From positions 58,856,186 through 58,920,185 of the forward strand of contig CM065296.1 of assembly GCA_032871835.1 (NCBI GenBank): a stretch of DNA of 64,000 nt, read 5' to 3'. The stretch is from Dipteronia dyeriana (taxonomy: Eukaryota > Streptophyta > Magnoliopsida > Sapindales > Sapindaceae). The notes below the pieces were generated by a model that did no database searches, was not told the DNA's origin, and saw nothing but the letters and a program-made list of their open reading frames with translations. Made by a program: the position numbers and the translations under genes. Positions 23,703 to 36,700 of this stretch are shown piece after piece. Position 1 is the first letter of the stretch, and every line of letters starts with the position of its first letter.

Positions 23703-25937
23703 TGTTGGCGCTTGAAGGGAAAATCGGTTCAAAACACAACAGAAGCATGAGAAAATTAGAAAATTAGGATTTGCGTATAAATAAAAAATATTCCTTTTAT
23801 TAACAAGAACCTTAACCCTAGATTAATTGAAGTATATAAAAAGTATCGTGCCTTATTTTTTTTTATGCCGATTGAACTAGCGTCGAATTGATTCCGTAAG
23901 ATCTTCCAATGCAATCACGAACGTGAATCATCTAGGAGTCTGGGCTCCATTCTCTTTAAATTGTATACCTGAGGATGGAAACAAACAAAATCTTATTCTT
24001 TGTTAGTCACAATAATCCTTGAAGAGAAAAATAAAGAACGTCCGGCCACTTTTGAATTATCAATCAATTTAATTGAAACTCGCGTAAACCTTGATTCGAT
24101 GTTGTACACAAAACCCTTTTTATGCAAAGGATACTAGTATACTATTGAAAACAAAAAAGTTCCCTCTTTTCTCTACGCTTGGCCGAATTCTTCACACAAT
24201 GAGTTGGACGAAGTTTTTTGTTTATATATAACAATTAAAAAATAAATAAAAAACAACTTCTCACACCAAAAACTAAGGCTTGGTCAAAATTTACAAGTAG
24301 TATATATAGGAGACGAAATCCTCTCTTAAGAAGAATTTACTTGGTGGGCAAGAATTCTTTCATTAGGTAGACTTACTTGGTGGTTAAGAATTCTTTTCTA
24401 AAAGGAATTATATCCTATACCAAGACTCCTAATCCAACTCAACAGTGTATTTGTAACCATATTAAAGACTTCCTAATTTGATTAGATAAATAATTCCTTT
24501 TATTTATCTACTTATCAAATATAGTTCTTAATATTAATTATACTACCAACAATAGTATAAAATTAGGAGAACTACTCCTACTAGAAAAAGATTTTGACTT
24601 TTAATTAAATAATTAATTAAATACCAAATTAATTAATTTCCATTTAATTAAATAATAAAATAAAAATAATATTATTAGGCTATTTTAAATAGCCTTGCCG
24701 CCAAACACATATATATGGGCCAATATATTATTTTTCTTATTTTTCTTATTTGATTAAATTTATTGGACCATAATAAAAAGTCCACATGTGAACTAGACCT
24801 ATTCTTACAAAAAGAAACAAGTCCACATGCCTCAATACAATTCTAAATGGACCCCTAAATATGTCCGGTAGAATATATCAAGTGATCCATGCAAGTTCGT
24901 GTGGATTGGGGATCTTGGCGGGCTATCTAAATTTGAGCTCCAATAGACACAACCCAATCACAATTTAACAAATGATTCACTTAGGTCCGATCTATTTAAC
25001 TTTAGTTCATTCCACTAAAGAACTAAAATTGAACTCTTAAATAAAGATAGAATAAGTTGATGTTACTCATTCATACCCTAGACAACCTTATTGGAGAAAG
25101 TGTATCCTCGTGAAGAATATTAGTAATCGCCAAGACCTCATAGGCTGCCTATAGCTCTCCAAGTTACCATATTTACTCATATGACCATATTTTGAACTTA
25201 GATATTTTGATTTTTCTAGAAGCCATGTTTCAATAGACACTATTGAAAACTTAACGTTAAGATTTAATATCCAATACATCAAAACATCCATATGATGATA
25301 TTCTACTCTCATTTAATAAATGGAGTCACGATGTCCATATCTATAAATGAAGTCCTCTATCGATTAACAAATGAATACCACCAAACTATCGAGGATAGAC
25401 TATGCTATATAATCGTACTCATTGATACCTCAAATGATAACACTTGCAACCATAAGTCCATCATTTATCTCTAGATTGAGATAGACTCTCCGATTGTCTT
25501 CAAATGAAAACTTTTATCCATTGATGGTTCTAGAAAAAGTATTTCATTTTGATCCTATTCAATGCACCCAGTGCACTAGATTCTTTTGCCTAAAGACACC
25601 ACACTTTGATGATTTTAGACTCATCATAACACATTTGATCCAACTCAAATGCTTGCAAAAGAATCTACAAATTTGACAAGATAAAGGCGCTCAACCTTCT
25701 ATCTTAAGTTGTGAATATTATTCAAGACTAACTAAAGAATTGTGTCTACCTCATACATATCTAGATGTATGAACAATTCTTATTTTCTCATAGTTTTTTG
25801 ACCTTATGATTATTTACTTTTGACAATTATAGTAATTAAACTATAAATGCTATAAGATTTGTTAAACTGAAAATCTTTTTATTAATATGAAAAGATTGTC
25901 AAATACATTGTTATGCTTTTGCTATCTAGTATAATCA
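23703..25937 (-). mobile_element. Solo copia LTR (Cop-2 family) inside the F1 antisense ORF
   Basis: Colinear with the Cop-2 LTR throughout (for example TTGTATACCTGAGGATGGA and TCCACATGTGAACTAGACCT). The left end reads TGTTGGCGCTTGAAGGGAAA, slightly longer than its relatives. The right end ATAATCAAAA is diverged, so that boundary is good to a few bases only. No internal sequence; no clear target duplication. It lies only 375 bp from Cop-2. Confidence 0.8.
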
Positions 25938-27390
25938 AAACGACTGACAGTAACTTCCTTTTTTTTAACAGTTTTTATTGTTGCTCCGGTTGTTCAAGAT
26001 CCTCCTCATCTTCCTCCTCCTGATAGTCTGGATCAGGGAGTCCATCCCGTAACCTTGATCTGGGAGGGCCGGCCTCTGTCCCCTTCTATTGTAGTCTAGC
26101 TTACCTCTATCCCACCTGCTAAATAACCAAGGTCTATCTTGGAAGTATTCACATCCTGGGCATCCAAGGTTCATGACAAGGGGGCTTCCAATCCCGCTAT
26201 TATGCCCACCATTGCCACTACATCTGCTACTCCTTTTACCGTTAAGTCAGCTATTGCTGCTACCTCTCCGGTTGGTGTTCCTGCCACCTTAATTCCTTCT
26301 TCTGCCTCCATTCTGTAAAAGAGGGGTTTAGAAATTGGTAGAGGGTCTCAAAGATCATCCCAACCTTTATCTAGAAATGTTAACCAATGCAAGCAAGGTC
26401 ATGAACCTGTTCATTGCCTCTTACTGGGCGGTAGCCTTTTCACGATGGCCTCAATGCCTACCGACTACCTGATTTCTAAGGGATCCGCTCTCTTGGCCAA
26501 GGTAATTATCTAGTCCAACGTTCCTTTACTTGTGACTCAGGTAGTTATCTGGTTCAATTCTAACTTGAACTTTGTCAACAGTAAGCCTTCAAATACAATA
26601 TCGCTATGAGCCATCAGGTGGGCTCTCTTCGTGACTGTGCTACCAAAGCAAAGACTAGAGTTGGAAACACCTTGAGGTTGCTTGCTTAAGCATACGACCT
26701 AATACAGGAGATAAACGCCAACTAGGATAAGACCGAGAAGAAGATAGCTGAACTTCAATGTTATTATCAGAGGCTGAAGCGGTCTCTCAATTAGGACGCC
26801 GTAAAGTTAGCGAGACATAAAAGGAAGATGGACGATTGAAAAGTGGAGGCCAGAATGCAAAAAGCGAATAATCTGGACTTGAACATACAGATTGCCAAAC
26901 TACAAACAGAAGTGGAAGCCTCATTCGGGAATGGGTAATTCTATGTCTTATACCAGGTTGCTGAAGCACTGCCTCAACCCTTTAACCTATCTGTCATTGA
27001 TGGTTGGGACAGGGATGAGATTATGGCCAAGGCCTAGGAGATGTCCCTCCTAGTTGGTGACGAAGCTGGCACATCGAGCGTTGCTAGAGCCAACGAACAA
27101 GTGCTTGGCACGAGTCTCCCAATCCCGTATTCTATTCCTCTACTTTTGAGACCTGGGAAGGGTTCTAGTGGGATCCAATCTGTGTAGACTGAGGGTCTAC
27201 CTGAGGTTCAAGGGGAAGTTGAAGACTGCCTGAGAGAGCCTATAGGGGTAGAATCAGAGAATGTACGAATGAAGCTGAGGGTGACTACTATCTCTCAAGA
27301 TGAATCTATCCCCCGGAAGTCATGGTCATGGTTGACCAGGTACTGGCAGAGGGTCTGGGTGAGCAGCAAGCGTAAGGTCAGTAAGTAGGA

Positions 27391-28410
27391 GAGCAGTTCC
27401 CAAGGGATGGAGGAGGAGCTGGCGAGAACCAAGAGGAGAATGCCGATGTATGATTTTTTATGGATTCCATTGAATTGCCTAGAAAATAAGGTGGGCACCC
27501 TGCTTAATCATGTCCCAGATTATTCCTACACCAGTTATTTTTGTTTTTCTCTACAGATGCTGCCAGGAAACAGGGGTTTGACTCCCCAGTTTGTTCTAAT
27601 ATAGCCTTAAGAAGAGATATGCTCCCTCTCAAATTAATGTTGCCTGTAGATGGGATATGCTCCCTTTTTATGTTTAATGAAAGATGCATTCGGACTTCCA
27701 CCGTACTTGTTTTGATTGGTTCTTTACTACTTCATCCAACTTTGTTGAGTAAAATTAACTAGAAGGATAGGTAGCAACACTGGCTCTTAACCCTTAACTG
27801 GGTTTTCCGATTTCAACCTAGGTGTAACCCTCGATGGCACCTTGACTCAACCAAATATGATAAAGAAAGATCTTAGATTTGTTAAGCACGGGTAAGAAAA
27901 CAAGGTAAATAATGAGCTCCAGTTCTTATCACCTGGTGGAAATTTATGTGTTGTTAGTTCTGGTATGGAGTTCTCTGGCGAGGCATTTGTCGACCTTGCT
28001 AGTAGCTTTAGCTTGTTGTATCTCAACCAAGATTCCTTAGTGTGTTCTCATAGCTGCGTTCTTGTAAAGTTGAAATAAAAGCAAACGTGGAGAACAAGTG
28101 GTTAATGATCCTAGAAGGATCTTTTCTCGTTAGATCTTTTCTCGTTGAACTGATCTTTTCTGGTTGGTTCTATTCTATCGTTGGGCATAGTGGAACTGAT
28201 CCTAGGAGGATCTTTTCTCGTTAGATCATCCTTTTTAGGATGACTGGGGTGATGTCGTTCTTGGTACTAAGACTCCGATACTAAGGTGAAATTCATGTTG
28301 TGACATCTTGGGTACCTCGCTGCCTTATATTAGGGAGATGAGCTATCCTTCCACAAAGACCATGACTTGGTGGGCTATTGCACATTCATGTTTTGATCCC
28401 GATCTAATGG
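27391..28410. other. 3' region of F1; no gene recognised; short repeats at 28095-28225
   Basis: The phrase GGATCTTTTCTCGTTAGATC occurs near 28117 and again near 28208, with related partial copies between. The frames at 27407-27762 overlap on both strands and resemble nothing known. Confidence 0.45.
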
Positions 28411-28860
28411 GTTGTATCCCATCCGAAGCATCAGTAATTACCCAACTAACCTGGTTTTTGAGGTCCGGATGATAACTATGCTCTTACACTCAGTCCCTTC
28501 TTGGAGGTGTTAGCCCGAACAAAGCATCAGGAATGCTATCTAGCTATCCTGGTCTCATGGTCTGGATGACAACTATGCTTTTTTACTCAGACCCTTCTTA
28601 GGGGTGTTATCCCGACCAAGACGTCATGAATGCTATCTAGCTGTCTTGGTCTCGTAGTCTGGATGGCAACTATGCTCTTATTCTCAGACCTTTTCGGGGG
28701 GTGTTAGCCCGACCAAAGCATCAGGAATGCTATCTACCTATCCTGGTATCATGGTCCGGATGGTAACTATGCCTTTATACTCAGACCCTTCTTGGCGGGG
28801 GGCGATGCCTGGCCAAGGCATCAAGGAGGCTATTAAGCTTTCCTTGGTTCGCGGTGATCA
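28411..28860. repeat. Tandem repeat, period about 97 bp, nearly five copies
   Basis: Units start at about 28411, 28507, 28604, 28701 and 28801 (steps 96, 97, 97, 100). Each has GTGTTAGCCCGACCAAAGCA, then ATGCTATCTAGCT, TCCTGGTCTCATGGTC, GGATGGCAACTATGC and ACTCAGACCCTTCTT. The outer copies are more diverged. The array lies between the antisense ORF of F1 and the F2 LTR. Variable tandem repeats in the 3' region are known for Tat/Ogre-type elements. Confidence 0.85.
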
Positions 28861-28965
28861 TGACAAATTTACTTATAGAGAATATATAATGCAACCGAGA
28901 TGGAGAAATTAATAGCAGACTTTATTGATGATCAAGATGGACTACATTACTGTTTAGAAACTTAT

Positions 28966-30267
28966 TGTTAATAGCCAAATTTGGCTAAGGACCAAAGGAG
29001 ATTTTTTCACTTCCCAACCTTCATGTAAGGGTGTCCAAGTTCGGGCTTATATCAAGTCCCCGAGGTCAAGCTATCATGCGATCCTACAGGAGCAGGGCAA
29101 GGCCGCCTATACCATCTCAGCATCTTGCACGCATTCGGGCTTACCAAATAAAGCCCGACATGACCACGGTGAGCTCCCTATGCTAGGATAGAAGATCGAT
29201 GCTAGGTCATCGTGAGAGGACCTGAGTTCCCCAACGTCGAGGTATCTCACGACACTTTCTTGGAGCATGCTACCATCTCTACTTTCACCAAGAGACCATT
29301 AGGGTGCCGAACTTGTCTTACAAAATGCCCTCCTGCCTCTTCAAGGTATAATCTCGACATGTCCGAGCAGAAAAGAAGCAAGCCTGCAAAGCCCATCATC
29401 ACCAAAAAGTGCAAACATGATTAGGGCAAGGTCCACTGTAGACCACGACATGATTAAATCAAGTCTCCAATAGCAAGAGCAGTACTCAAACGTACCTCGA
29501 CACTAGATAGGACAAGTGTCACCCCAGGTAACCTTCATAAAGTACCTCGCGAAAGTGACATACAAAACCAGAGCTCTCCTCCAAACATCGTAGGAAGAGA
29601 GGGTTGACTTTCATGACATTTATGATTCCATTAATGAGGTCAACCATATTAATGGGGGTAGTCAACCCTATTAATGAGATCAATTGTATTAATTGAGGTA
29701 GTCAACCCTATTAATGATATAATCAACGCTATTAAGCGAAGATTAGTATCTTTAAATCTTTAATGGCCACCATTACTGGAAAAGTCCAAAGAGGAAACAT
29801 ATGCCCTTGCCTCCAAGATATCCTTCATAACAGATTATTTGGTATCAACTATAACAGAAAATCCCGCCTATCAAGGAAGGATGGTCAATCCATTGATTTT
29901 TGACTTGCACACGAAGAATGAAACCTAATTACAACATGTATAAATACACCAGTAAAAGGCATATCGTGGAGAGGCTCCAATCAATTCCCAAAAAAGCCAA
30001 ATACATTCTCCAACACACATCTCAAATCGAATATCTCATATCTCATATCTGATATGATCTCGAATCCCAAAGACAACCAGACGAGGCAAGTCTATATATT
30101 TTTCCTGAGTTCTCTTTTTATCATCAATGTTGTATTATCTCGGCCATATGTACTACCTCTCCCGAGAATGTATCGAGATTGGTTATAAATCGATTACTAT
30201 TGTAAGCTCTCCGGAGCATATACGTTGTACTACTTCACCATCTTTGTAACCTCCTAGGAGCACCGCT

Positions 30268-30324
<57 letters not shown>

Positions 30325-31104
30325 CTTCCTCTAGATACGGTCTTGGGGTTTTTCAGCATTTGATCATTCGTGATGCTTTTTCCCCAATGGTCAGTCCACC
30401 TCCCACTACATAAGACTCGTCTTTCACTTATTTATCTCCTTTATTATGCATGTATGTATGTGTATGAGCTAGATTCCTACTCCACTGGACATAGTGTTCT
30501 TATCCTCCCATTTACAAACCAAAGTCGCATATCATGGTGGGGAAAAACCACCCAAACCCATCGACAAGCTCTCACTCATCTTCCCTACGGGAGCAGAAAA
30601 TGATCCGATACGAAAGCAAAGCAGACCCTCCTTCTTACTTGTTGTATAGATCAGGGAACTACAAGAAGAAATTGGGGTCCATGACCGAGCTCCAGATACC
30701 AGGACAGGTTCCGACCCCGACCGAAAGGACTTAAAGGAAAAGAATTGCTACCAGGTGGTCCACTCTTTCACGAGTACATATATATCATCGACGAGCACCA
30801 ACCTTACCTCATTGTTCACTATTTGGATCGTAGACACTTAGAGAGAAGACAGGATATCAGGGACCAGGGACATGGATCAACCTCTTTACTTCAGTAAGAG
30901 AACCTCAAGCTCCCCATGTCTCCTCCATATAAATGAAACCCGACATGTGGGATGATGGTTTCCTACCTACCGCACAATACTCCTTCATTCATTCATACAA
31001 TATCACCAAGGTATGAGGTATCCACCTCTACCACGACGTTCCAAGGTACTGGTCCTAAGGGTGTTAACTGTAATTCCTCACCTTGAGCGAATTTTCACTT
31101 AGCA
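28966..31104 (+). repeat. LTR of Tat-like element F2 (about 2.14 kb), plus orientation
   Basis: Starts TGTTAATAGCCAAATTTGGC and ends TTTTCACTTAGCA, followed six bases later by a primer site. The first 0.5 kb aligns with the inverted F1 LTR. A TATA box (TATAAATA, 29939-29946) suggests transcription starts near 29970. A (TA)25 microsatellite fills 30271-30320. The bases before the LTR (TTTAGAAACTTAT) are not purine-rich, so this is a 5' LTR or a solo LTR rather than a 3' LTR. Confidence 0.65.
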
Positions 31105-31109
31105 CTTTT

Positions 31110-31127
31110 TGGCGCCGTCTGTAGGGA
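31110..31127 (+). other. Primer-binding site of F2
   Basis: TGGCGCCGTCTGTAGGGA, close to the TGGCGCCGTCTGTGGGGA site seen after many plant gypsy LTRs. No gag follows, so the element is truncated or unrecognisably decayed. Confidence 0.65.
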
Positions 31128-33190
31128 GTTTCCACACCCTTTTTGAAAGCATGTAAAATCATGATTATCATCATACTATCGAGGTAATAGATTCGTTTTT
31201 CATGGAATATCATTTACTATTTATGATGTCTTTTCTCTATATTTGTCTGTATCGCCTATGCATCGCGTGTGGTGCTTATTTTGTCATTTAACAAGCAAAT
31301 ACAGTACGTGGGACTTCTTATGGAACTGGTTCATTATGCTACTCTTATGAAGTGAACCTGCTCAAATAATCATGGAGCTCTAATGCAGTAGCTCCCCACT
31401 TGAAGGTCTCTTACACAGCTGAACCACTCTGATACATCAAGAGCTCCTATATACATCCTAAAAATAGATTGTATCATAGGATTACTGACCACATACAATG
31501 CAATCTCTACATCCTTAAGTCAATCTATTACAGGTATGCCTCTAGGCTACTCTTTTGTTTTTTTTTTTATACTTTTTTTCTTTTGAGTAGATATTCATTT
31601 TTTTTTATCTTTTCTTTCTTTTGAATTACTATATACTTATAAAATTTAATGCTTTTCATTCAAGCCTTAGTACATGCAACTACATTTTCCAATTAAACCC
31701 AAGAAAGACATTGGTTTCTTCCGAAATAACACTAGTAGTAATATCAAAACCCCCCATTATTCTCTAACATCTATATCCTCATTAGGTATGGTTCCATTAT
31801 ATAAGCTTGGTTCTTTAGAAATGTGCCTCATGAAAGAAAAAGCTATGTGTTTGGTTTCAAATGGGCTATTGGAGGACAAACCTATGGTAGGAATTAGTGT
31901 TTAGGCCATTTTATAGTTTAAGCACACATTGCATAGCATCACTTCTCAAGGGTCAACCAATGACAAAGTAAAGCAAACAAACATGTAATATCATAAAATG
32001 ATAGTTCTTTAATATCCAATGCAAAATCCTATAGAGGTCAATCTATAAACTGAAGAGCAAGATAAGTGCTTAAGATTAGAAATGAAAAACACCCTCTAAA
32101 ATGAACGTTTAAGCATAAAATCTCACAAGAGTAGTCTCCACTATTCTCCTAAGCAAAACAAGCAGAGAGTCTCATTCACCTCAACATCACAAGATTGGCA
32201 CTGTACAAGCATATTTAAATGATGCAAAAATTATAAATGACATGAATGCTAGCCAAAAAATAGAGCGAAAAGCATACATGAAATATTTCTACTGGAAAGC
32301 AAAGATATTATCTCTAGAAAAATGGATTTCAATTCCAAAAATTTAAAATTTGACCAAATTTTGTAGAGATAGAAAAGAAAAGAAAACAACAAAAAATGAC
32401 AAAAACACAATGAAGTTGTCCTCACCCCTAAACCTAAACCTAACAGTGTCTTCAACGTTACTTCGCGGAACCATCTCCACTAACAAATTGGACAATGGAA
32501 GCTAGAGTTCAGAAATAAGGGCAGTAACACAATAAAACAAAAAATCATGGCAATAAACAAAGCATTAATATATTGGAAGTGCTAGGCGATTTCGGCCATA
32601 AACAACAACATATCCACAAGTTCACAAGTTTTAAAAACAAATGCTTCTCATTTCATTTAGCATGAAACTGAAGTTCGACTATAATCTCACTTTAAACATG
32701 CTTCAGTAATTAATTAAACACAAAATGTACTCATATACGCTAAAAGCTTCTAATTAAAGTAGGGCATTTAATATGTTTTAAAACATTCCATAAGTTCAAA
32801 GGAGTAACCTGCCGAAATCCATATGTTGGAAACAATTAGAGAGCGTTTATCTCTTGTGGCTACGCTCAACATCTTTTCTTCCTTTTGTTCATTTGCGGTC
32901 CATCCCGAGTCCTTGGTTTTTAAACGAACTAAGCCTTCATGCACTATAACTTCACTTGGTGGGGTTGTTACATGGTCAATGAGTTATGCAGTCCATCCGA
33001 CCTAAAAATTTTCTTTTCATTGCACAAACAACTCAAACAACATCAAATGCATTTGCTTTACACAAAAACAAAAACAAACAAAACAAACATAACAAACTAT
33101 ATTATTTACAACTAAAACTAAAGACAATTAACGAATAAGACACTTCCAAGGCAGCATCGCCATTTTTGATACTCGCTTTTTGTGACGTTA
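31128..33190. other. AT-rich stretch; no gene recognised
   Basis: Probably decayed 5' leader of F2 at the left. A T-rich run spans 31555-31625. The frames at 31674-31904, 32249-32455 and 32823-33005 are short, lack motifs and are not supported as genes. Confidence 0.4.
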
Positions 33191-36100
33191 CCAAATTAGG
33201 GTTCAAAAGATGTTTATAAAGTAGTTCCTATGTATTGTGCTCTAATTTTTGAAAACATAATAAGGTGAGGGTGTCGTCTACAGGGAGGTGAAATCTGTAT
33301 AACTGTCTCTAGCTAAAGTTTCATTGAAAACGATGTAAATAAAACATGGACAGGGTGATAATGGTGTGTGTGAAGTGTATGCATATTACAGATGGTTTGT
33401 GAGGTGTGAATGAACTAAACTAAATTAAATTACACTAAGGATAGAAATGTAAATGGGTGCTTGATTTCTAAATCAATTACACTACAAAGCAATTAAAATT
33501 ACTCTACTCCTAAAGACAAGACACCTAAACTAAGAAAATAAATGTGACTTGGAGAGATGCAAGACAGTGGTTACAATAGGTATATAAGTTCACCAAACAC
33601 ACAAGCTAGTCATGTTGATAATAAACATTCAAGCATCAATCAAAAGGATTCAAGGGCTTGTTCTCTTGATTAAGGAATCCAAAACCAAATCATCTGTTGT
33701 TACAAATCATTTGTTGATTAAGGAATACCGAAATCAATTCTCATCACTCAACCAATGGCATGGAATGAGCAATTGTGTCTAGGTCTAGACACATTAAGCA
33801 CTTGAACAGTACACCAAACAACCTAATCTAGCATAAGCATGCATAAATCATTCAAGAGTTAATAATTAAAATCCATTCATGATTAATCCATCGCAACACA
33901 AATGTGCTCTTTCACTCAAATCAATTCATACATATCGATTCCCTTTCGTCACCAACATGCAAACAAGAGTGAAACACTAAGTTATGCTACATCATTTGTT
34001 TCAATCTAAAGTCTCACTTATACAAAACACATTACTTCCTACTCATTCACCAACATACATATCAAGAAAAGAGCTAACTAGCATAAGCTCAAAGAATAAA
34101 TTATAGATTCAAGTTCAATCTTAGTAAATAGCATATATGACAAGCCAAGTGTTGGTTTACAAATTTTCCCTATTGGGGATTACATATCAAAGAAATAGAA
34201 AATAAAACAAAGAGAAAAGTTTAGAGATAACCAAAATCTCTATTTCATTTGCTATTCTTTCTCTTTGAAGTCTACTTCAAAGATGGATGGAGGAAGTTTA
34301 GTGGTGGTGGTGGTGGTGGTGGTTAGACATCCATGGAGTCTTTGAAGCTCCTCTCTCTTTGTTGTGGTATTAAAGAACAAGAGAAGGTGTTGGTGTCTAT
34401 GTGATAGTATGATGTGTCAACAGTATTTTTAATCACCAACAAGTTGGTATATTTATAGAGTTTGAAGGTTATATAACTAATTGGGTGTGAAAAGTCAAGT
34501 TTTCCTCTAAAAATACATTGACCTGCGAGTGGATAAAGTTCTACCTCCACAAATCTATGAGTTGGAACTCACATATCCTTCTAGCATATCTATTTTTCTA
34601 GTCGTAACTCGTAGATCTATCTAGCAGAAGGTTCTGGAATGGATCTGCTACTTCATTCTGCTTGGTCTAACTCGTAGTTCCAGCACATAGTACACTTTGG
34701 ACCAACTAGCAGTAAGCTCCAGAGTTGATCTGCCACTTCAATCTGATAGTTGGAACTTGCAGTACCATTTAGCAGATTTTCCTAAATTGTGCACCGGTTG
34801 CTGAAATGGGCCTAAGTTCTTCTAGATGATCTAGAATTATGATCCGTAAAGTTCTCTAAAAATTAGACTCATGGGGATTTCTAAAAACATATGTTTCTAC
34901 ACCCAGTTCAATTCGAGGAGGGAGATATGGCTTTTGGAAATTAGACATTCTTCATAAGCCATCTCAATTTTTGGTATGTTTCCTTTTCTTGGCCTTTAAA
35001 GCTTCGCTTTAAGATCAAACACCCAACTTTAGGGAATTGAACCTACACAAGGATCATACACATATTATATACATTAAAATGCTTGAAAATGAGCATAAAA
35101 GTTAGGAATAAGGAGCCAAAAATAGTTACATAAATGTACCAATCAAATATCAAGATTTTGATGCACTCTGAGCATCTCTCTAATCTAGTGCTGCTTTAAA
35201 AACTAAATGGAATGAAATGGAGTGCGTGAGTCTTACTGACCTTTTGCAAGTATATGAATCCCTGTCATGTATAGCGGACACAAGTACGGGTATCGTTACC
35301 ACAAATAAACTTGAAACGGTACTAATGATTGTTTTAGTACAAGTCACCAAATGTTACGCCAACTGTAAAATGATCGGTTCGAAAGATTCTAAAGATATAC
35401 TGAGGAGATAATGCTGCAACATGTTAATAATAGAGTCCACAACCTAGTTCCTATTAACAAAGATCTAAATGAAAGAGTTTCAAGTGTAACCTACTCAAGA
35501 TTTATCAACTAAAAGATAGATCTACTATCCATGCATACAATTCATGCTTAGATGCTAAGTAAAGATCATGCCAAACAATAAATAATTTAATCTATTAAGT
35601 ATAAGTGCAACTAAATATAGATAACAGATAGACTAGATCATTACTAAAAGTGTTCACATATATACAATCACTAAATCCTCCGTAAAAAGGATTTAGCCAT
35701 TCATTGTCAAATAGGTACAATAAAAGTGAAGAGAAAAATAAAGAAAGATCATGGATTCTTGATTCTCCCTTCTATACTTGCTCAAAAAACCTTTACGTGA
35801 TTGACAAAGAGTAGATCTACTTACCGCTAGTTGAAGATTCTAATTCTAAGTTATGAAATCTAAAGTGTTTAACCTAAAGATACAAATTCAAAGTTAAAGT
35901 GAGATGGTGTTTCTAACTCTAAAGCATAAGACTGAAATCTAACACACATAAGACTTCTTTTCTTGAAAGAAAAATGTGCTTATATAGTGTGTAGAATATA
36001 TGGCTAAAATCCACTTGTAGAGTGACATGTAACATGATCTGCGACCAGGACCTTGTAGATTTTTCTCGCAGTTGAGTCGGCATAAGATCTGCCACTACAA

Positions 36101-36700
36101 TCTGCTGGTTGCAACTCACATATCTTCATTTATGGTTGATTTGTGACTTCATTCAGTGACATCAACGTCACGGTCTCTATTCGTAGTGACTTCTAAGGCT
36201 GCAATACTGACTGGTTCTCTTAGTAAGAACTCGAAGTAAATTTTTGGAATGCTCTCTTCCTTTGTTCTACAACCATGCTCTATGAGGTGTAACTCGTAGT
36301 GATAACTCACAGTCTTGCTCTGCTAGGTGCTAACGACAGATTGAACTACCACCATTTTCTGGACTTGATCTGCGACTTCATTCTACAAGGTAGAACTCGC
36401 ATATTTATTCAATAACACAACTTTTGCTTTGTTTTCTCCCATATTCTTCATCAAGTCCACAATTGCCCTTGAATAACAAAAGCACCTGTAAAGAACTCAA
36501 AGAGATAATAAAATCACACAAATGTCTAATAAATTGATACAAAAGGGATGAATTGGATGCTCAAAATATATACAAACTTCGAGAGATCAAAACCCTTAAA
36601 CCTAACCTTTGCTTACCATCGAGCGAAGCTACTTAAATTAAACTAACAAAAATAACTCCTATAATGTTAGAGAGCCAATATTTTTAAAGTTTTTCGTTGT
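33191..36700. repeat. Decayed repeat region with a recurring GATCTGC...AACTCGCA motif
   Basis: A loose motif, GATCTGCNACTTCATTCTGCT followed by GGTNNAACTCGCA, recurs near 34650, 34725, 36080, 36130 and 36370. The copies near 34725 and 36080 are clearly related and 1.36 kb apart. TATA-like boxes in minus orientation lie near 34445 and 35985, each about 100-250 bp from a motif cluster. I read this as two diverged LTR-like segments of one unknown family in minus orientation. A (GGT)n run is at 34301-34322. No coding sequence recognised. Confidence 0.4.

Larger units (their letters stand above)
16930..27390 (+). pseudogene. Antisense ORF of F1 (gypsy-associated coiled-coil protein), in three broken pieces
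   Basis: Piece 1 (16930-17579) has the frame LPFDFRVIPDSFVKEG, then LTPLQVTPGFWRHLVCFLV after a frameshift, reminiscent of plant proteins filed as 'putative gypsy type transposon' (PF04195). Piece 2 (23328-23702) reads QFYVKPKNKLNFILLG, EWVLIFGRWG and YPTFDSFDARRVNPYL. Piece 3 (about 25950-27390) is Pro/Thr-rich, then a charged heptad-like coiled coil (26590-26930), then VAEALPQPFN and an acidic tail. Cop-2 separates pieces 1 and 2, and a solo LTR separates 2 and 3. GTAATT...TTTGTCAACAG (about 26502-26581) may be an intron. Many stops, often TAG or TAA. It is antisense to F1; function unknown. Confidence 0.55.

Noticed and set aside
30271..30320. (TA)25 tract as a possible cruciform or origin element
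   Set aside because: A plain microsatellite within an LTR; nothing else supports a function.
33262..33290. GTGTCGTCTACAGGGAGG, resembling the F2 primer site with several transitions
   Set aside because: No LTR end could be placed before it and no gag after it; the match could be chance.
34301..34322. (GGT)n tract as a coding Gly repeat
   Set aside because: Too short and in no supported frame; recorded only as a microsatellite.
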